Source: Gemmatimonas aurantiaca (GTDB lineage: Bacteria; Gemmatimonadota; Gemmatimonadetes; Gemmatimonadales; Gemmatimonadaceae). Taken from it: a stretch of DNA of 64,000 nucleotides. Position numbers and translations under genes: made by a program. Numbering within the stretch: the stretch's first letter is position 1; each line of letters starts with the position of its first letter. The DNA is taken from assembly GCF_037190085.1 (NCBI RefSeq), contig NZ_JBBCJO010000012.1:310001-374000 (forward strand), in the 5' to 3' direction. Below, one piece after another: positions 26,844 through 34,322 of the stretch. A model generated the notes under the pieces. The model was not told the DNA's origin. It saw only the letters and a program-made list of their open reading frames with translations, and did not search any database.

Positions 26844-26893
26844 GTTCCATTGAACTCCCCCCTGACCAGCTCCCACCTGCTTCCTCTTGAAAT
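26844..26893 (+). repeat. Dispersed repeat, copy A
   Basis: This is the first of three related copies (see 27033 and 49692). The core is GAACTCCCCCCTGACCAGCT. Read in frame it gives IELPPDQLPPASS followed by a stop. It lies in the 544-bp gap between the OmpA-like gene and the SDR gene and is inverted relative to copy B, 143 bp away. Confidence 0.75.
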
Positions 26894-26934
26894 ATTGACG
26901 CCGTGGAACCGGTCCTGTCCGGATGCCCGAGACG

Positions 26935-26984
26935 ATCAGAAGTCTGAAATCAGATGATCTGATATCCGACGTCTGATATCTGAC
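26935..26984. repeat. Cluster of TCTGAT/ATCAGA inverted repeats
   Basis: Within 50 bp the hexamer ATCAGA or its complement occurs at least five times. A near-perfect palindrome ATCAGATGATCTGAT lies at 26949-26963, and a pair of GATATC sites (26961-26966 and 26975-26980) flanks GACGTC. The cluster is AT-rich against a GC-rich background and lies between repeat copies A and B. Confidence 0.7.
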
Positions 26985-27032
26985 AGGCCCCGTGCGTCAT
27001 CCGGACACACTCGGCGCCCCGGCCTCACGATA

Positions 27033-27075
27033 TCAAGAGGAAGCAGGCCGGAGTTGCTCAGGGAGGAGATCAATA
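27033..27075 (-). repeat. Dispersed repeat, copy B
   Basis: Read on the minus strand it is ATTGATCTCCTCCCTGAGCA followed by a tail ending CTGCTTCCTCTTGA. It differs from copy A at about seven of 43 positions, mostly third codon positions of a frame that reads IDLLPEQLRPASS-stop. It lies 40 bp beyond the SDR stop codon, on the SDR strand. Confidence 0.75.
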
Positions 27076-27115
27076 GCCATGGCGCGCTCAGTCGCCTTTG
27101 CACCCAGGAGTGCCG

Positions 27116-27973
27116 TCACCCGTCCCCCATCCCCTGCCGCCCGCCCTTCGACAGCCATTCGCCGCCGTCCACCACGAAGATCGCGCCGGTGATCCAATCG
27201 CCGGCCGGCGACGCGAGAAACGCCACCATGTTCGCGATGTCGCGCGGCGTCCCCCACCGACCCAACGGGATCCCGGTGCGTGCATACTCCGCCATCTTCT
27301 CCTCGGCGGTGGCAAACACATCCGCCGCACCGCTGTCGGCGGGGGGCGTGAACGCCTTCTTCACGCCTTCGGTGGGGATCGGGCCCGGTGCGATCGCGTT
27401 CACACGGATGCGCTGCGGCGCCCACTCCACCGCCAGGGTACGCGTCAGCGCGTCCACACCCGCCTTCGCGGCCGTGGCGTGAGCCATCAGCGGCCAGCCA
27501 CGGTAGTGCAGCGTCATCGACGTGCTGACGATGCGCCCGCCACCCTGTGCCGCCATGACCGGATACACGGCCTGGGAGCAATGAAACGTGCCGTAGAGAT
27601 CGATCTCCACCACACTCTTCCAGGCATTCGGCGAGAGTGTCGCGCTGGGCGCATAGAAGTTGCCGGCCGCGTTGTTCACCAGCACATCGATGCGGCCGTG
27701 CCGGTCGGCGATCTCCTGCACCACGGCCTTCACCTGTTCCGCGTTGCGCACATCGAGCACGGCGGCACTCGCGCGGTGACCACGCGCCGCGAGCGTCTGC
27801 ACGGCGTGCTCCACATGATCGGCCTTGCGGCTCGCGATCACCACATGCGCGCCAAGCTCGGCCAACAGTTCCGAGATGCCAAAACCGATACCCGTCCCGC
27901 CTCCGGTGATGAACACCACCTGACCGTCGAGCAACCCGGGACGAAACACGGACACCTGGTGCGGATCAATCAT
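27116..27973 (-). CDS. 2,4-dienoyl-CoA reductase-like SDR
   Basis: A 285-residue short-chain dehydrogenase. The NADP-binding motif is 'VVFITGGGTGIGFGI', with 'LDVRN' and 'DVLVNNAAGNFYAP'. The active-site region 'STSMTLHYRGWPLMAHATAAKAGVDAL' is two adjacent motifs that keep the catalytic Lys (AAK) but lack the usual YxxxK tyrosine. That pattern, and 'VEWAPQRIRVNAIAPGPIP', is characteristic of 2,4-dienoyl-CoA reductases of unsaturated fatty-acid beta-oxidation. It starts 8 nt inside the 3' end of rnhB and is probably translationally coupled. Another enoyl or keto reductase specificity is possible. Confidence 0.88.
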   Translation of the reverse strand: MIDPHQVSVFRPGLLDGQVVFITGGGTGIGFGISELLAELGAHVVIASRKADHVEHAVQTLAARGHRASAAVLDVRNAEQVKAVVQEIADRHGRIDVLVNNAAGNFYAPSATLSPNAWKSVVEIDLYGTFHCSQAVYPVMAAQGGGRIVSTSMTLHYRGWPLMAHATAAKAGVDALTRTLAVEWAPQRIRVNAIAPGPIPTEGVKKAFTPPADSGAADVFATAEEKMAEYARTGIPLGRWGTPRDIANMVAFLASPAGDWITGAIFVVDGGEWLSKGGRQGMGDG

Positions 27974-28637
27974 CGGCCCCCTCGGCGTGAAGCGTGAGCG
28001 CGACGTCGTCCAGTGCCAGCGACGTCTGCACGTTGAGACAGAAACTCCGTCGATGATGCGCCGTCAGCCCATGATCGACAATGCCCGACCGGTGCTGGGT
28101 CGTCCCATACCCCGCATTCCGCTCCCACGCGTACTGCCCATACCGTTCGGCCAGCGCCGTCATGAGCCGGTCGCGCGTGACTTTGGCGACGATCGACGCG
28201 CAGGCGATGGCGTAACACTTGGCGTCTCCCTTCACGACGGCGGTGTGCGGCACGCCGAGTGTGCGCAGCGGTTTGCCATCGACCACCACGTGGTCCGGCG
28301 GTGTCGCGAGGCGCGAGGGAATGCGCGCCAGCGCGCGCTGCATGGCCAGCACGGTGGCGTGATAGATGTTGAGACGGTCGACTTCGCGCACGCTCGCGGC
28401 GCCCAGCGACAGCGCGAGCGCCTGTTCGCGGATGCGCGCCGCCAGGATCACCCGTGTGGCGGGATCGAGGCGTTTGGAATCGTCGACACCGGCAATGGCC
28501 CGCCGGTCTGGGGGCATGACAATGGCACATGCGACGACGGGGCCCGCGAGGGGGCCCCGTCCCACTTCATCCACTCCGACGAGAAGCGGACCATACGTTG
28601 CACGCAGGTTGCGTTCGATCGGGCTCCAGCGCGCCAT
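27966..28637 (-). CDS. rnhB: Ribonuclease HII
   Basis: A 223-residue type 2 RNase H that removes RNA from RNA:DNA hybrids. The active-site acidic residues are D23 and E24 in 'GVDEVGRGPLAG', the Asp in 'VVVDGKPL', and the Asp of 'AKVTRDRLM'. The family block 'KCYAIACASIVAKVTRD' is present. The end of the gene overlaps the SDR start by 8 nt. rplS lies 34 bp upstream on the same strand, the usual rplS-rnhB order. Confidence 0.96.
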   Translation of the reverse strand: MARWSPIERNLRATYGPLLVGVDEVGRGPLAGPVVACAIVMPPDRRAIAGVDDSKRLDPATRVILAARIREQALALSLGAASVREVDRLNIYHATVLAMQRALARIPSRLATPPDHVVVDGKPLRTLGVPHTAVVKGDAKCYAIACASIVAKVTRDRLMTALAERYGQYAWERNAGYGTTQHRSGIVDHGLTAHHRRSFCLNVQTSLALDDVALTLHAEGADD

Positions 28638-28671
28638 CGCGCCGCCAGACTCTCGATACAGACGTCGCGAA

Positions 28672-29034
28672 TTACTTCGCGGACGTCGGACGAACGACCT
28701 TGCGCTCCTTGATGCGGGCAGCCTTGCCCGTCACGTCGCGCAGGTAGTACAGCTTGGCGCGGCGCACGGCGCCACGGCGCACCACCACGATGCTGGCCAG
28801 CAGCGGGCTGTGGAGCGGGAAGATACGCTCGACCCCGACACCGTTCGACACCTTGCGGACCGTGAAGGTCTCGCTGACACCGCCGCCACGACGCGCGATG
28901 CAGATCCCTTCGAAGGCCTGGATGCGCTCCTTGTCGCCTTCCTTCACGCGGACATTGACACGCACCGTGTCGCCGGGACGAAACGGCGGCACTTCCTTCA
29001 ACCACTCCTTCTGGGTTTCGATAAACGGATGCAT
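28672..29034 (-). CDS. rplS: 50S ribosomal protein L19
   Basis: A 120-residue L19, slightly shorter or similar to family length, located at the 30S-50S interface. Motifs visible are 'FRPGDTVRVNVRVKEGDKERIQ', split as 'FRPGDTVRVNVRVKEG' then 'IQAFEGICIARRGGGVSETFTVRK', and 'GVERIFPLHSPLLASIVVVRRG'. ATG 29034 has GGAG 6 nt upstream; the longer frame upstream is not needed. The usual upstream neighbours rpsP, rimM and trmD are absent here, since the gene faces a prolyl oligopeptidase gene. rnhB follows. Confidence 0.97.
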   Translation of the reverse strand: MHPFIETQKEWLKEVPPFRPGDTVRVNVRVKEGDKERIQAFEGICIARRGGGVSETFTVRKVSNGVGVERIFPLHSPLLASIVVVRRGAVRRAKLYYLRDVTGKAARIKERKVVRPTSAK

Positions 29035-29370
29035 CGTACGCTCCAGGGCACCGACACCGCGGGCCCACTCAGGTCCTTCGACTGCGAGGTTCCGCCCCAT
29101 CGATCGCAACACCACCGCACCGATGAATGACGAGAGACTTCGTTGCGAGAGGCCATCGACGCGGCACCCGGAAGCGAAGTCTTCCGGACCGGATCATCGT
29201 GGCATCGCCACCGGGCCGTGAGAAGCGCCCAGGACTGTAACCGATCCCCCAATTCCGGGGGAGCTTGAAAAAATAGCCCGGACAGGGGAAGAAAAGCCAG
29301 TGGTCGGCAATTCCCCGTAGGCCAAGGTCTCACACCCTGTTTCCGTGGCCCTCCTTTATGATTTGTCCAT
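29035..29370. other. 336-bp divergent region, rplS leader and peptidase promoter
   Basis: No gene seen. It holds two small hairpins, CCGGAAG/CTTCCGG (29168-29187) and TCCCCC/GGGGGA (29245-29262), which could lie in the rplS leader on the minus strand. On the plus strand TATGAT at 29357-29362 lies 8 nt before the peptidase ATG, which would give an almost leaderless transcript. No good -35 box accompanies it. Confidence 0.4.
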
Positions 29371-31479
29371 ATGATGGCAAGCCGGTTCAACTACCCCGTC
29401 TCGCGAAAAGACCAGACGGTCGACGACTACCACGGGACCCGGGTCCACGACCCCTTCCGGTGGCTGGAAGACGACCGGTCCGACGAAACGGCCGCCTGGG
29501 TGGAGGCCCAGAACGCCGTCACCTTTGCCCATCTGGCCGGCATCCCTTTCCGCGAGGCCCTGCGGGACCGGTTGACTGCGCTGGTGGACTACCAGCGCAC
29601 CTCGGCGCCCGAGCAACGGGGCCCCTGGCTGCTCTTCGCCCGCAATGAGGGGCTGCAGAACCAGCCGGTGTACTACCTGCAGCGGGGCGAGGACGGCCCC
29701 GCCGAGGTGCTCATCGACCCCAATGGCCTCTCGGCGGACGGCACCACCCGGGTGGCCGGGCTCACGTTCGACGGCACCGCCCGGCGCATCGCCTACATGG
29801 TGAGCCATGCCGGATCCGACTGGCAGCAGATCCGCGTGCTGGACCTGGAGAGTCGCTCCCTCCTGCCCGACGTGGTCGACTGGGTGAAAGTCTCCGCGAT
29901 TGCCTGGCAGGGCGACGGGTTCTACTACAGCCGTTATCCCGAGCCACGCGAAGACGAGGGTGCGTTTTCGTCGAAGAACGGGGATCACCAGGTCTACTAT
30001 CACACCCTCGGCACAGATCAGTCGGAAGACCGTCTCGTCTATCACGATCCGGCGCATCCGCTGCGTTTCCATGTGCTCTGCACCACCGAAGACGAGCGTT
30101 TCGCGATTCTCGAGATCAGCGACCGTGGACAGGGGAGGGATGGCAACGCGGTCCGCCTGCTGGACGCCCGGCGTCCCGAAGTCGGGTGGCAATCCATCTG
30201 GTCGGCGTTCGACGATCAGATGCACGTGCTGGACAACGATGACGACACCCTGCTCGTCCTGACCAATCGCGGCGCGCCCAATCAGCGCGTGGTGCGCATC
30301 GATCCGCGGCGGCCCGACGAGACCCATTGGCAGACGGTGATCCCCGAACGTGACGAGCCGCTCGAAGCCGTGCACGCCGGGGGAGGACGGCTCTTCGCGC
30401 AATATCTCCGCGATGTCACCTCGCGTGTGTCCGTGTACACCTACGACGGTCGTCACGAGCGCGATGTGGAACTCCCGGGGCTGGGTACCGCGGTCGGCTT
30501 CGACGGAGAACGTGGAGCCGGGGTGGTGTTCTACACGTTCACGTCGTTCACCGCGCCGGCCACGGTGTATCGCTATGCGATCGACACGGGTGTGAGCACG
30601 GTCTATCGCGCGGTGACGTTGCCATTCGATCCGTCACGCTTCGAGACGCGACAGGTGTTCGTGACCAGCAGGGACGGCACGCGCGTGCCCGCCTTCATCG
30701 TGGCGAAGAAGGGGCTGGTGCTCGACGGCAACAATCCGACGTTGTTGTACGGCTACGGTGGGTTCAATGTCTCGTTGCCGCCCGCCTTCAGTGCGCTGCG
30801 TGTGGCATTCCTGGAACAGGGTGGCGTGTACGTGCAGGCCAATCTGCGTGGCGGCGGCGAGTACGGCGAAGCGTGGCATCAGGCCGGCATGAAGGAGCGC
30901 AAGCAGAACGTCTTCGACGACTTCGTGGCCGTGGCCGAGTGGCTCATCGCGAACGGGTATACGCGCAGCGAACGCCTGGCCATTCAGGGCGGATCGAACG
31001 GTGGTCTGCTCGTGGGGGCGATCATGACACAGCGTCCCACGCTGGCCGCGGTGGCACTGCCGGCCGTCGGGGTGATGGACATGCTGCGCTTCCACACCTT
31101 CACGATCGGCTGGAACTGGATCGCGGACTATGGATCGAGCGACGATCCCGAGGCGTTCCGGTATCTCCACGCCTACTCGCCGCTGCACAATCTGCGCGAC
31201 GGCGTGCATTACCCGGCCACTCTGATCACCACCGCCGATCACGACGACCGCGTGGTGCCCGCGCACTCCTTCAAGTTCGCGGCTCGGCTGCAGGAAGCGC
31301 ATGCCGGTGACCGCCCGGTGCTCATCCGCATCGAAACAAAGTCCGGGCACGGCAGTTCGTCACTCGGCAAGCAGATCGAAGAGACAGCCGACGTGTACGC
31401 GTTCCTGTTCGATCAGATGGGTGTGGTGCCGACGTTTGGCGAGGCTGGCGTGATGGATCTGGGCGTTCGGCAAGTCTGA
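29371..31479 (+). CDS. Prolyl oligopeptidase (S9A family)
   Basis: A 702-residue cytosolic serine peptidase with no signal peptide. It has an N-terminal seven-bladed propeller (about 70-415) and an alpha/beta-hydrolase domain. The catalytic triad is visible: S542 in 'AIQGGSNGGLL', the Asp of 'TADHDDRVVPAHS' (D625/D626) and H660 in 'KSGHGSSS'. The family N-terminal 'DDYHGTRVHDPFRWLED' and the oxyanion region 'LLYGYGGFNVSLPP' are present. It should cleave short proline-containing peptides after Pro. Its stop codon directly abuts an inverted-repeat element, which may act as its terminator. Confidence 0.95.
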   Translation: MMASRFNYPVSRKDQTVDDYHGTRVHDPFRWLEDDRSDETAAWVEAQNAVTFAHLAGIPFREALRDRLTALVDYQRTSAPEQRGPWLLFARNEGLQNQPVYYLQRGEDGPAEVLIDPNGLSADGTTRVAGLTFDGTARRIAYMVSHAGSDWQQIRVLDLESRSLLPDVVDWVKVSAIAWQGDGFYYSRYPEPREDEGAFSSKNGDHQVYYHTLGTDQSEDRLVYHDPAHPLRFHVLCTTEDERFAILEISDRGQGRDGNAVRLLDARRPEVGWQSIWSAFDDQMHVLDNDDDTLLVLTNRGAPNQRVVRIDPRRPDETHWQTVIPERDEPLEAVHAGGGRLFAQYLRDVTSRVSVYTYDGRHERDVELPGLGTAVGFDGERGAGVVFYTFTSFTAPATVYRYAIDTGVSTVYRAVTLPFDPSRFETRQVFVTSRDGTRVPAFIVAKKGLVLDGNNPTLLYGYGGFNVSLPPAFSALRVAFLEQGGVYVQANLRGGGEYGEAWHQAGMKERKQNVFDDFVAVAEWLIANGYTRSERLAIQGGSNGGLLVGAIMTQRPTLAAVALPAVGVMDMLRFHTFTIGWNWIADYGSSDDPEAFRYLHAYSPLHNLRDGVHYPATLITTADHDDRVVPAHSFKFAARLQEAHAGDRPVLIRIETKSGHGSSSLGKQIEETADVYAFLFDQMGVVPTFGEAGVMDLGVRQV

Positions 31480-31760
31480 GGGGCCGCCTGCGGCGGCGAT
31501 ACCGGCAGGATGAACTGCGGGATAACTGCAGGATTTGTCCCGTGCAGGCGATGAGGACGTCGCGCTGGGGACAGTCCCATTTTTTGAAATGAACTACGGA
31601 GACAAAGATCGTGCGGTCCCCACACGACCGTTGTTCCTCCCGCTGTTCAACTACAAAAACCCCACCTGTCCGTCACGCGAAATCGTTTGCCCCATTCGCA
31701 GGAATATCCTGCAGTTATCCCGCAGTTCATCCTGCCGGTATCGCCGCCGCAGGCGGCCCC
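31480..31760. mobile_element. 281-bp MITE-like element with perfect 55-bp inverted repeats
   Basis: The arm at 31480-31534 (starting GGGGCCGCCTGCGG) is exactly reverse-complementary to 31706-31760 over all 55 bases. The 171-bp interior has no credible reading frame and contains GGGGACAGTCCC and an AT-rich TTTTTTGAAATGAA stretch, a style common in REP/RAYT-linked elements. The left arm starts at the base after the prolyl oligopeptidase stop codon. No target-site duplication was identified. A GxxExxY gene follows 43 bp away. Confidence 0.85.
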
Positions 31761-31803
31761 CAAACACCCTCGGCTCGCCCGAATGCCAGCCGCAAGCTCA
31801 CCC

Positions 31804-32169
31804 TCACGGAGAGATCCGCCGCACCTCCGCCCGGTCACCAAAATTGAGCAGTAACCCGATCGGCAGTCCCGACACGCGGAGATACCGCGTGACCTGCTCC
31901 CGATGCGCCTGCCCCAGTCTCTCCGCACACTTCGTTTCGATGAGCACGAGGTCGTTCACCATCAGATCCGCGCGATAGATCCCGATGCACTGATCACGGT
32001 ATCGCACTTCAAACGGACGCTCCCGCTCGAGCAGCAGACCGTACTCCGCCAGCTCGATGGCGAGCGCCCGCTGATACAGCACCTCCGTGAGACCGCGAGG
32101 GAGCAGGTTATACACGACATAGTAGGCGTTGATGATGACGCCCGTGATTTCATCGGAAGGCAGCGTCAT
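31804..32169 (-). CDS. GxxExxY family protein (PD-(D/E)XK nuclease-like)
   Basis: A 121-residue protein that carries the family motif as 'GLTEVLYQRAL' and the nuclease-like core 'YRADLMVNDLVLIETKCAERL' (Asp...Glu-x-Lys). Proteins of this family have a predicted PD-(D/E)XK fold of unproven function and often sit beside small intergenic inverted-repeat elements. ATG 32169 is preferred because GGAG lies 5 nt upstream. That Shine-Dalgarno lies in the base of a 41-nt hairpin, so its translation may be restricted. It lies 43 bp from the MITE-like element. Confidence 0.88.
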   Translation of the reverse strand: MTLPSDEITGVIINAYYVVYNLLPRGLTEVLYQRALAIELAEYGLLLERERPFEVRYRDQCIGIYRADLMVNDLVLIETKCAERLGQAHREQVTRYLRVSGLPIGLLLNFGDRAEVRRISP

Positions 32170-32175
32170 GAACAC

Positions 32176-32216
32176 TCCGGGGACAGGTGCCACAAAGTCG
32201 GCACACTGCCCCCGGA
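32176..32216. repeat. Hairpin overlapping the GxxExxY ribosome-binding site
   Basis: TCCGGGG-A-CAG-GTGCC at 32176-32191 pairs with GGCAC-A-CTG-C-CCCCGGA at 32200-32216, giving 15 pairs with small bulges. It shares GGGGACAG with the interior of the nearby MITE-like element. It may also terminate transcription from the DUF885 gene side. Confidence 0.7.
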
Positions 32217-32244
32217 ACGTGTCATCGAATCGACGCGCGCTTCA

Positions 32245-34233
32245 TCATTTCACCGGGAACGGCCTCGGCGCCGGCAGTTCGTCCGCAAAACGCCAGGGAG
32301 CCGCGCCATCGCGCGTGAGAGGCACCTTCGCCAGACGCGCTCTGACCATCGCGATGGGCATCGGACCACCCTGCAGAATCGCATCATGGAACTGCCGGTC
32401 CGTCATCTTCCGGGACATCACCAGTTCCTTGTACAGCGCCCGCAGCTGCAGCCCGCCCAGCATGTAGGCCGCCTGATAAATGGGCGAATAGCTGCCATTG
32501 AAAGAACGCCGCACTTCGGCTTCGGAGTTCGCGCGTTCGAACGGCACCTTGTCCACCAGATACTCGATGCACTGCTCCGGCGTCATCTTGCCCAGGTGGA
32601 AGCTGAGCGAGAAGACGATGCGCGCGCTGCGATGCATGCGCCACGCCAGCGCACCGAGCCGGTCTTCGGGACGCACATGGAAGTCCCGGTCCCAGAGGAA
32701 CATCTCCCAGTACAACGACTGCCCCTCGTTCCAGAACGGCGTCGAGAACATCCGGCGATGCGGATTGTAACGCGCCGACATGAACCCCTGCAGATGATGC
32801 CCGGGATTGAGCTCGTGAAACACCACCGCCCGGGAGAAGTACGGATTGTTTCCCCGCAAACTCATGAGCTTCTCTTCTTCCGTCATATCCGCCGTGGGAT
32901 AGGACACGAGAATGTTCTCGCCCCCGAGGAAGAACGGACTCACCCGCTGTCGCTCGGGCGAGAGCATCTCCATGCGCCAGTCCTCGCGCGCCAGTGCAGG
33001 GATGGTCACCCAGTCGTGTTTGTCGAAAAAAGACTCGGCTTCATTGGCGAGATCACGAATGAGATCCGGCTGCTTACCCGGCTCCACATACGCATCCTTG
33101 ATCTTCTCCATCGCGGCCTTCCAATCGTCACCAAACCCCATCTGCCGCGCCGCCTTCTTCGCCTCGGCTTCGCTGAACGCATACTCCTTCTCCGCGATCG
33201 CGATCAGTTCCTCGGCCGAATACGGAATCATGGCGTGACGCAGATCCATCGCCAGCCCCTCGGCACCGATGGGATCCCCGATGATCGGTTCATTGGCCGC
33301 CGCTGCGTTGCGCGCTCCGCCACCGCCCGGAGCGCCACCGCCCTGCTGCCCTCCTGCCGGTGCACCGGGCGTCCCACCCTGACCGGCCGGCGCGGCGTTT
33401 GCCACCTGGATCCCCACGAGTCGCTGGCGTACCGTCTGCGCATAGCGCCGCAATGACTCGTCGAGACGCTGCCAGGGATTCGTCACCCACCACGAAAAGA
33501 GCGGATCGTAGCCGTTGTAGTAGCGATACCAGTTCGTCACCACCGACCGCACCTGATCGACCTCATCGGCCGCACGATTGGCCGCCGTGCGCGACACCCG
33601 CGGCACGGCGGGACGCGCTCGCGTGGCCGTGTCCCCGGCCGGCCGCGCGGGCGCCGGTTCGAGCAGCGCGCGCAGACTGTCCACCTGCTTCGTCACATCG
33701 GCCAGCAGACGGGCCGATTTCTGACCATCCACCGACAGCAACTCACGACGGTCTTCCTGCAACTTGAGCAGCGTCGGCGCAAAGGGAGTGAGCGCCGCCG
33801 TCTCACGCAGTTGCTGGTCCTCGCGGCCCATCAGCTCGAGCTGATATCGCAGATGGTTGTCCAACAGGACATAGTCCACCTTTCCTTCCTGCGACAGCTT
33901 GCCAAAATCGAACTCGGCCAGCCGCTGACGCCATGTGCCGTAGAAGTTCTTCAGACGCGCACGACGCGAAGGCGAATCCGGCGTGTCATAACGACGTTGC
34001 AGCGACCCCGCATCGGCAGAATAGCGCACCACGATGTCCGCCAGTTCGCTCGTGGTGCTGGTCATGACCGAGCCCAGCACCGGTACACTGGCCTTGGGAT
34101 CGGCGGGGAAGATCTGTCGCGTGGTGGGCGGGATGCCGGCGCTCTGTGCCGTCGCGACGTCCGGATGCGCAAGGAGCATGGAAACCGTTGCCAGTACGGT
34201 CACGGGAAAAGCGACGGTCGAGCGAGCAGACAT
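32245..34233 (-). CDS. DUF885 family zinc-dependent peptidase-like protein, secreted
   Basis: A 662-residue protein with a signal peptide ('RSTVAFPVTVLATVSMLLAH' to 'ATAQ'). The conserved DUF885 zinc motif is 'VVFHELNPGHHLQG' (HExxxxH). It is accompanied by 'FLWDRDFHVRPEDRLG', 'RIVFSLSFHLGKMTPEQ' and 'GSYSPIYQAAYMLGG'. A Gly/Ala/Pro-rich insert lies around residues 285-325. ATG 34233 has GGAG 9 nt upstream; the frame extends further upstream without support. Members of this family are probable metallo-carboxypeptidases or aminopeptidases, but the substrate is unknown. It lies 89 bp behind the ABC-F gene on the same strand. Confidence 0.9.
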   Translation of the reverse strand: MSARSTVAFPVTVLATVSMLLAHPDVATAQSAGIPPTTRQIFPADPKASVPVLGSVMTSTTSELADIVVRYSADAGSLQRRYDTPDSPSRRARLKNFYGTWRQRLAEFDFGKLSQEGKVDYVLLDNHLRYQLELMGREDQQLRETAALTPFAPTLLKLQEDRRELLSVDGQKSARLLADVTKQVDSLRALLEPAPARPAGDTATRARPAVPRVSRTAANRAADEVDQVRSVVTNWYRYYNGYDPLFSWWVTNPWQRLDESLRRYAQTVRQRLVGIQVANAAPAGQGGTPGAPAGGQQGGGAPGGGGARNAAAANEPIIGDPIGAEGLAMDLRHAMIPYSAEELIAIAEKEYAFSEAEAKKAARQMGFGDDWKAAMEKIKDAYVEPGKQPDLIRDLANEAESFFDKHDWVTIPALAREDWRMEMLSPERQRVSPFFLGGENILVSYPTADMTEEEKLMSLRGNNPYFSRAVVFHELNPGHHLQGFMSARYNPHRRMFSTPFWNEGQSLYWEMFLWDRDFHVRPEDRLGALAWRMHRSARIVFSLSFHLGKMTPEQCIEYLVDKVPFERANSEAEVRRSFNGSYSPIYQAAYMLGGLQLRALYKELVMSRKMTDRQFHDAILQGGPMPIAMVRARLAKVPLTRDGAAPWRFADELPAPRPFPVK

Positions 34234-34322
34234 TGCGGAGAACTCCGGCATCACGGAAGGGAACGACCAAGCGAGTGGCGATGAACTTGTCGCGCCATCC
34301 GGCGTTGCACCAGCGGCAACGA

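Larger units (their letters stand above)
26572..27115. other. 544-bp gene-free region with repeats
   Basis: No convincing gene is present. The stretch holds the divergent upstream region of the OmpA-like gene, a CGTGAC-ACCA-GTCACG hairpin at about 26768-26783, repeat copy A, the TCTGAT cluster and inverted copy B. The AT-rich segment 26725-26760 could include a promoter, but no clear -35/-10 pair was found. Confidence 0.6.
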
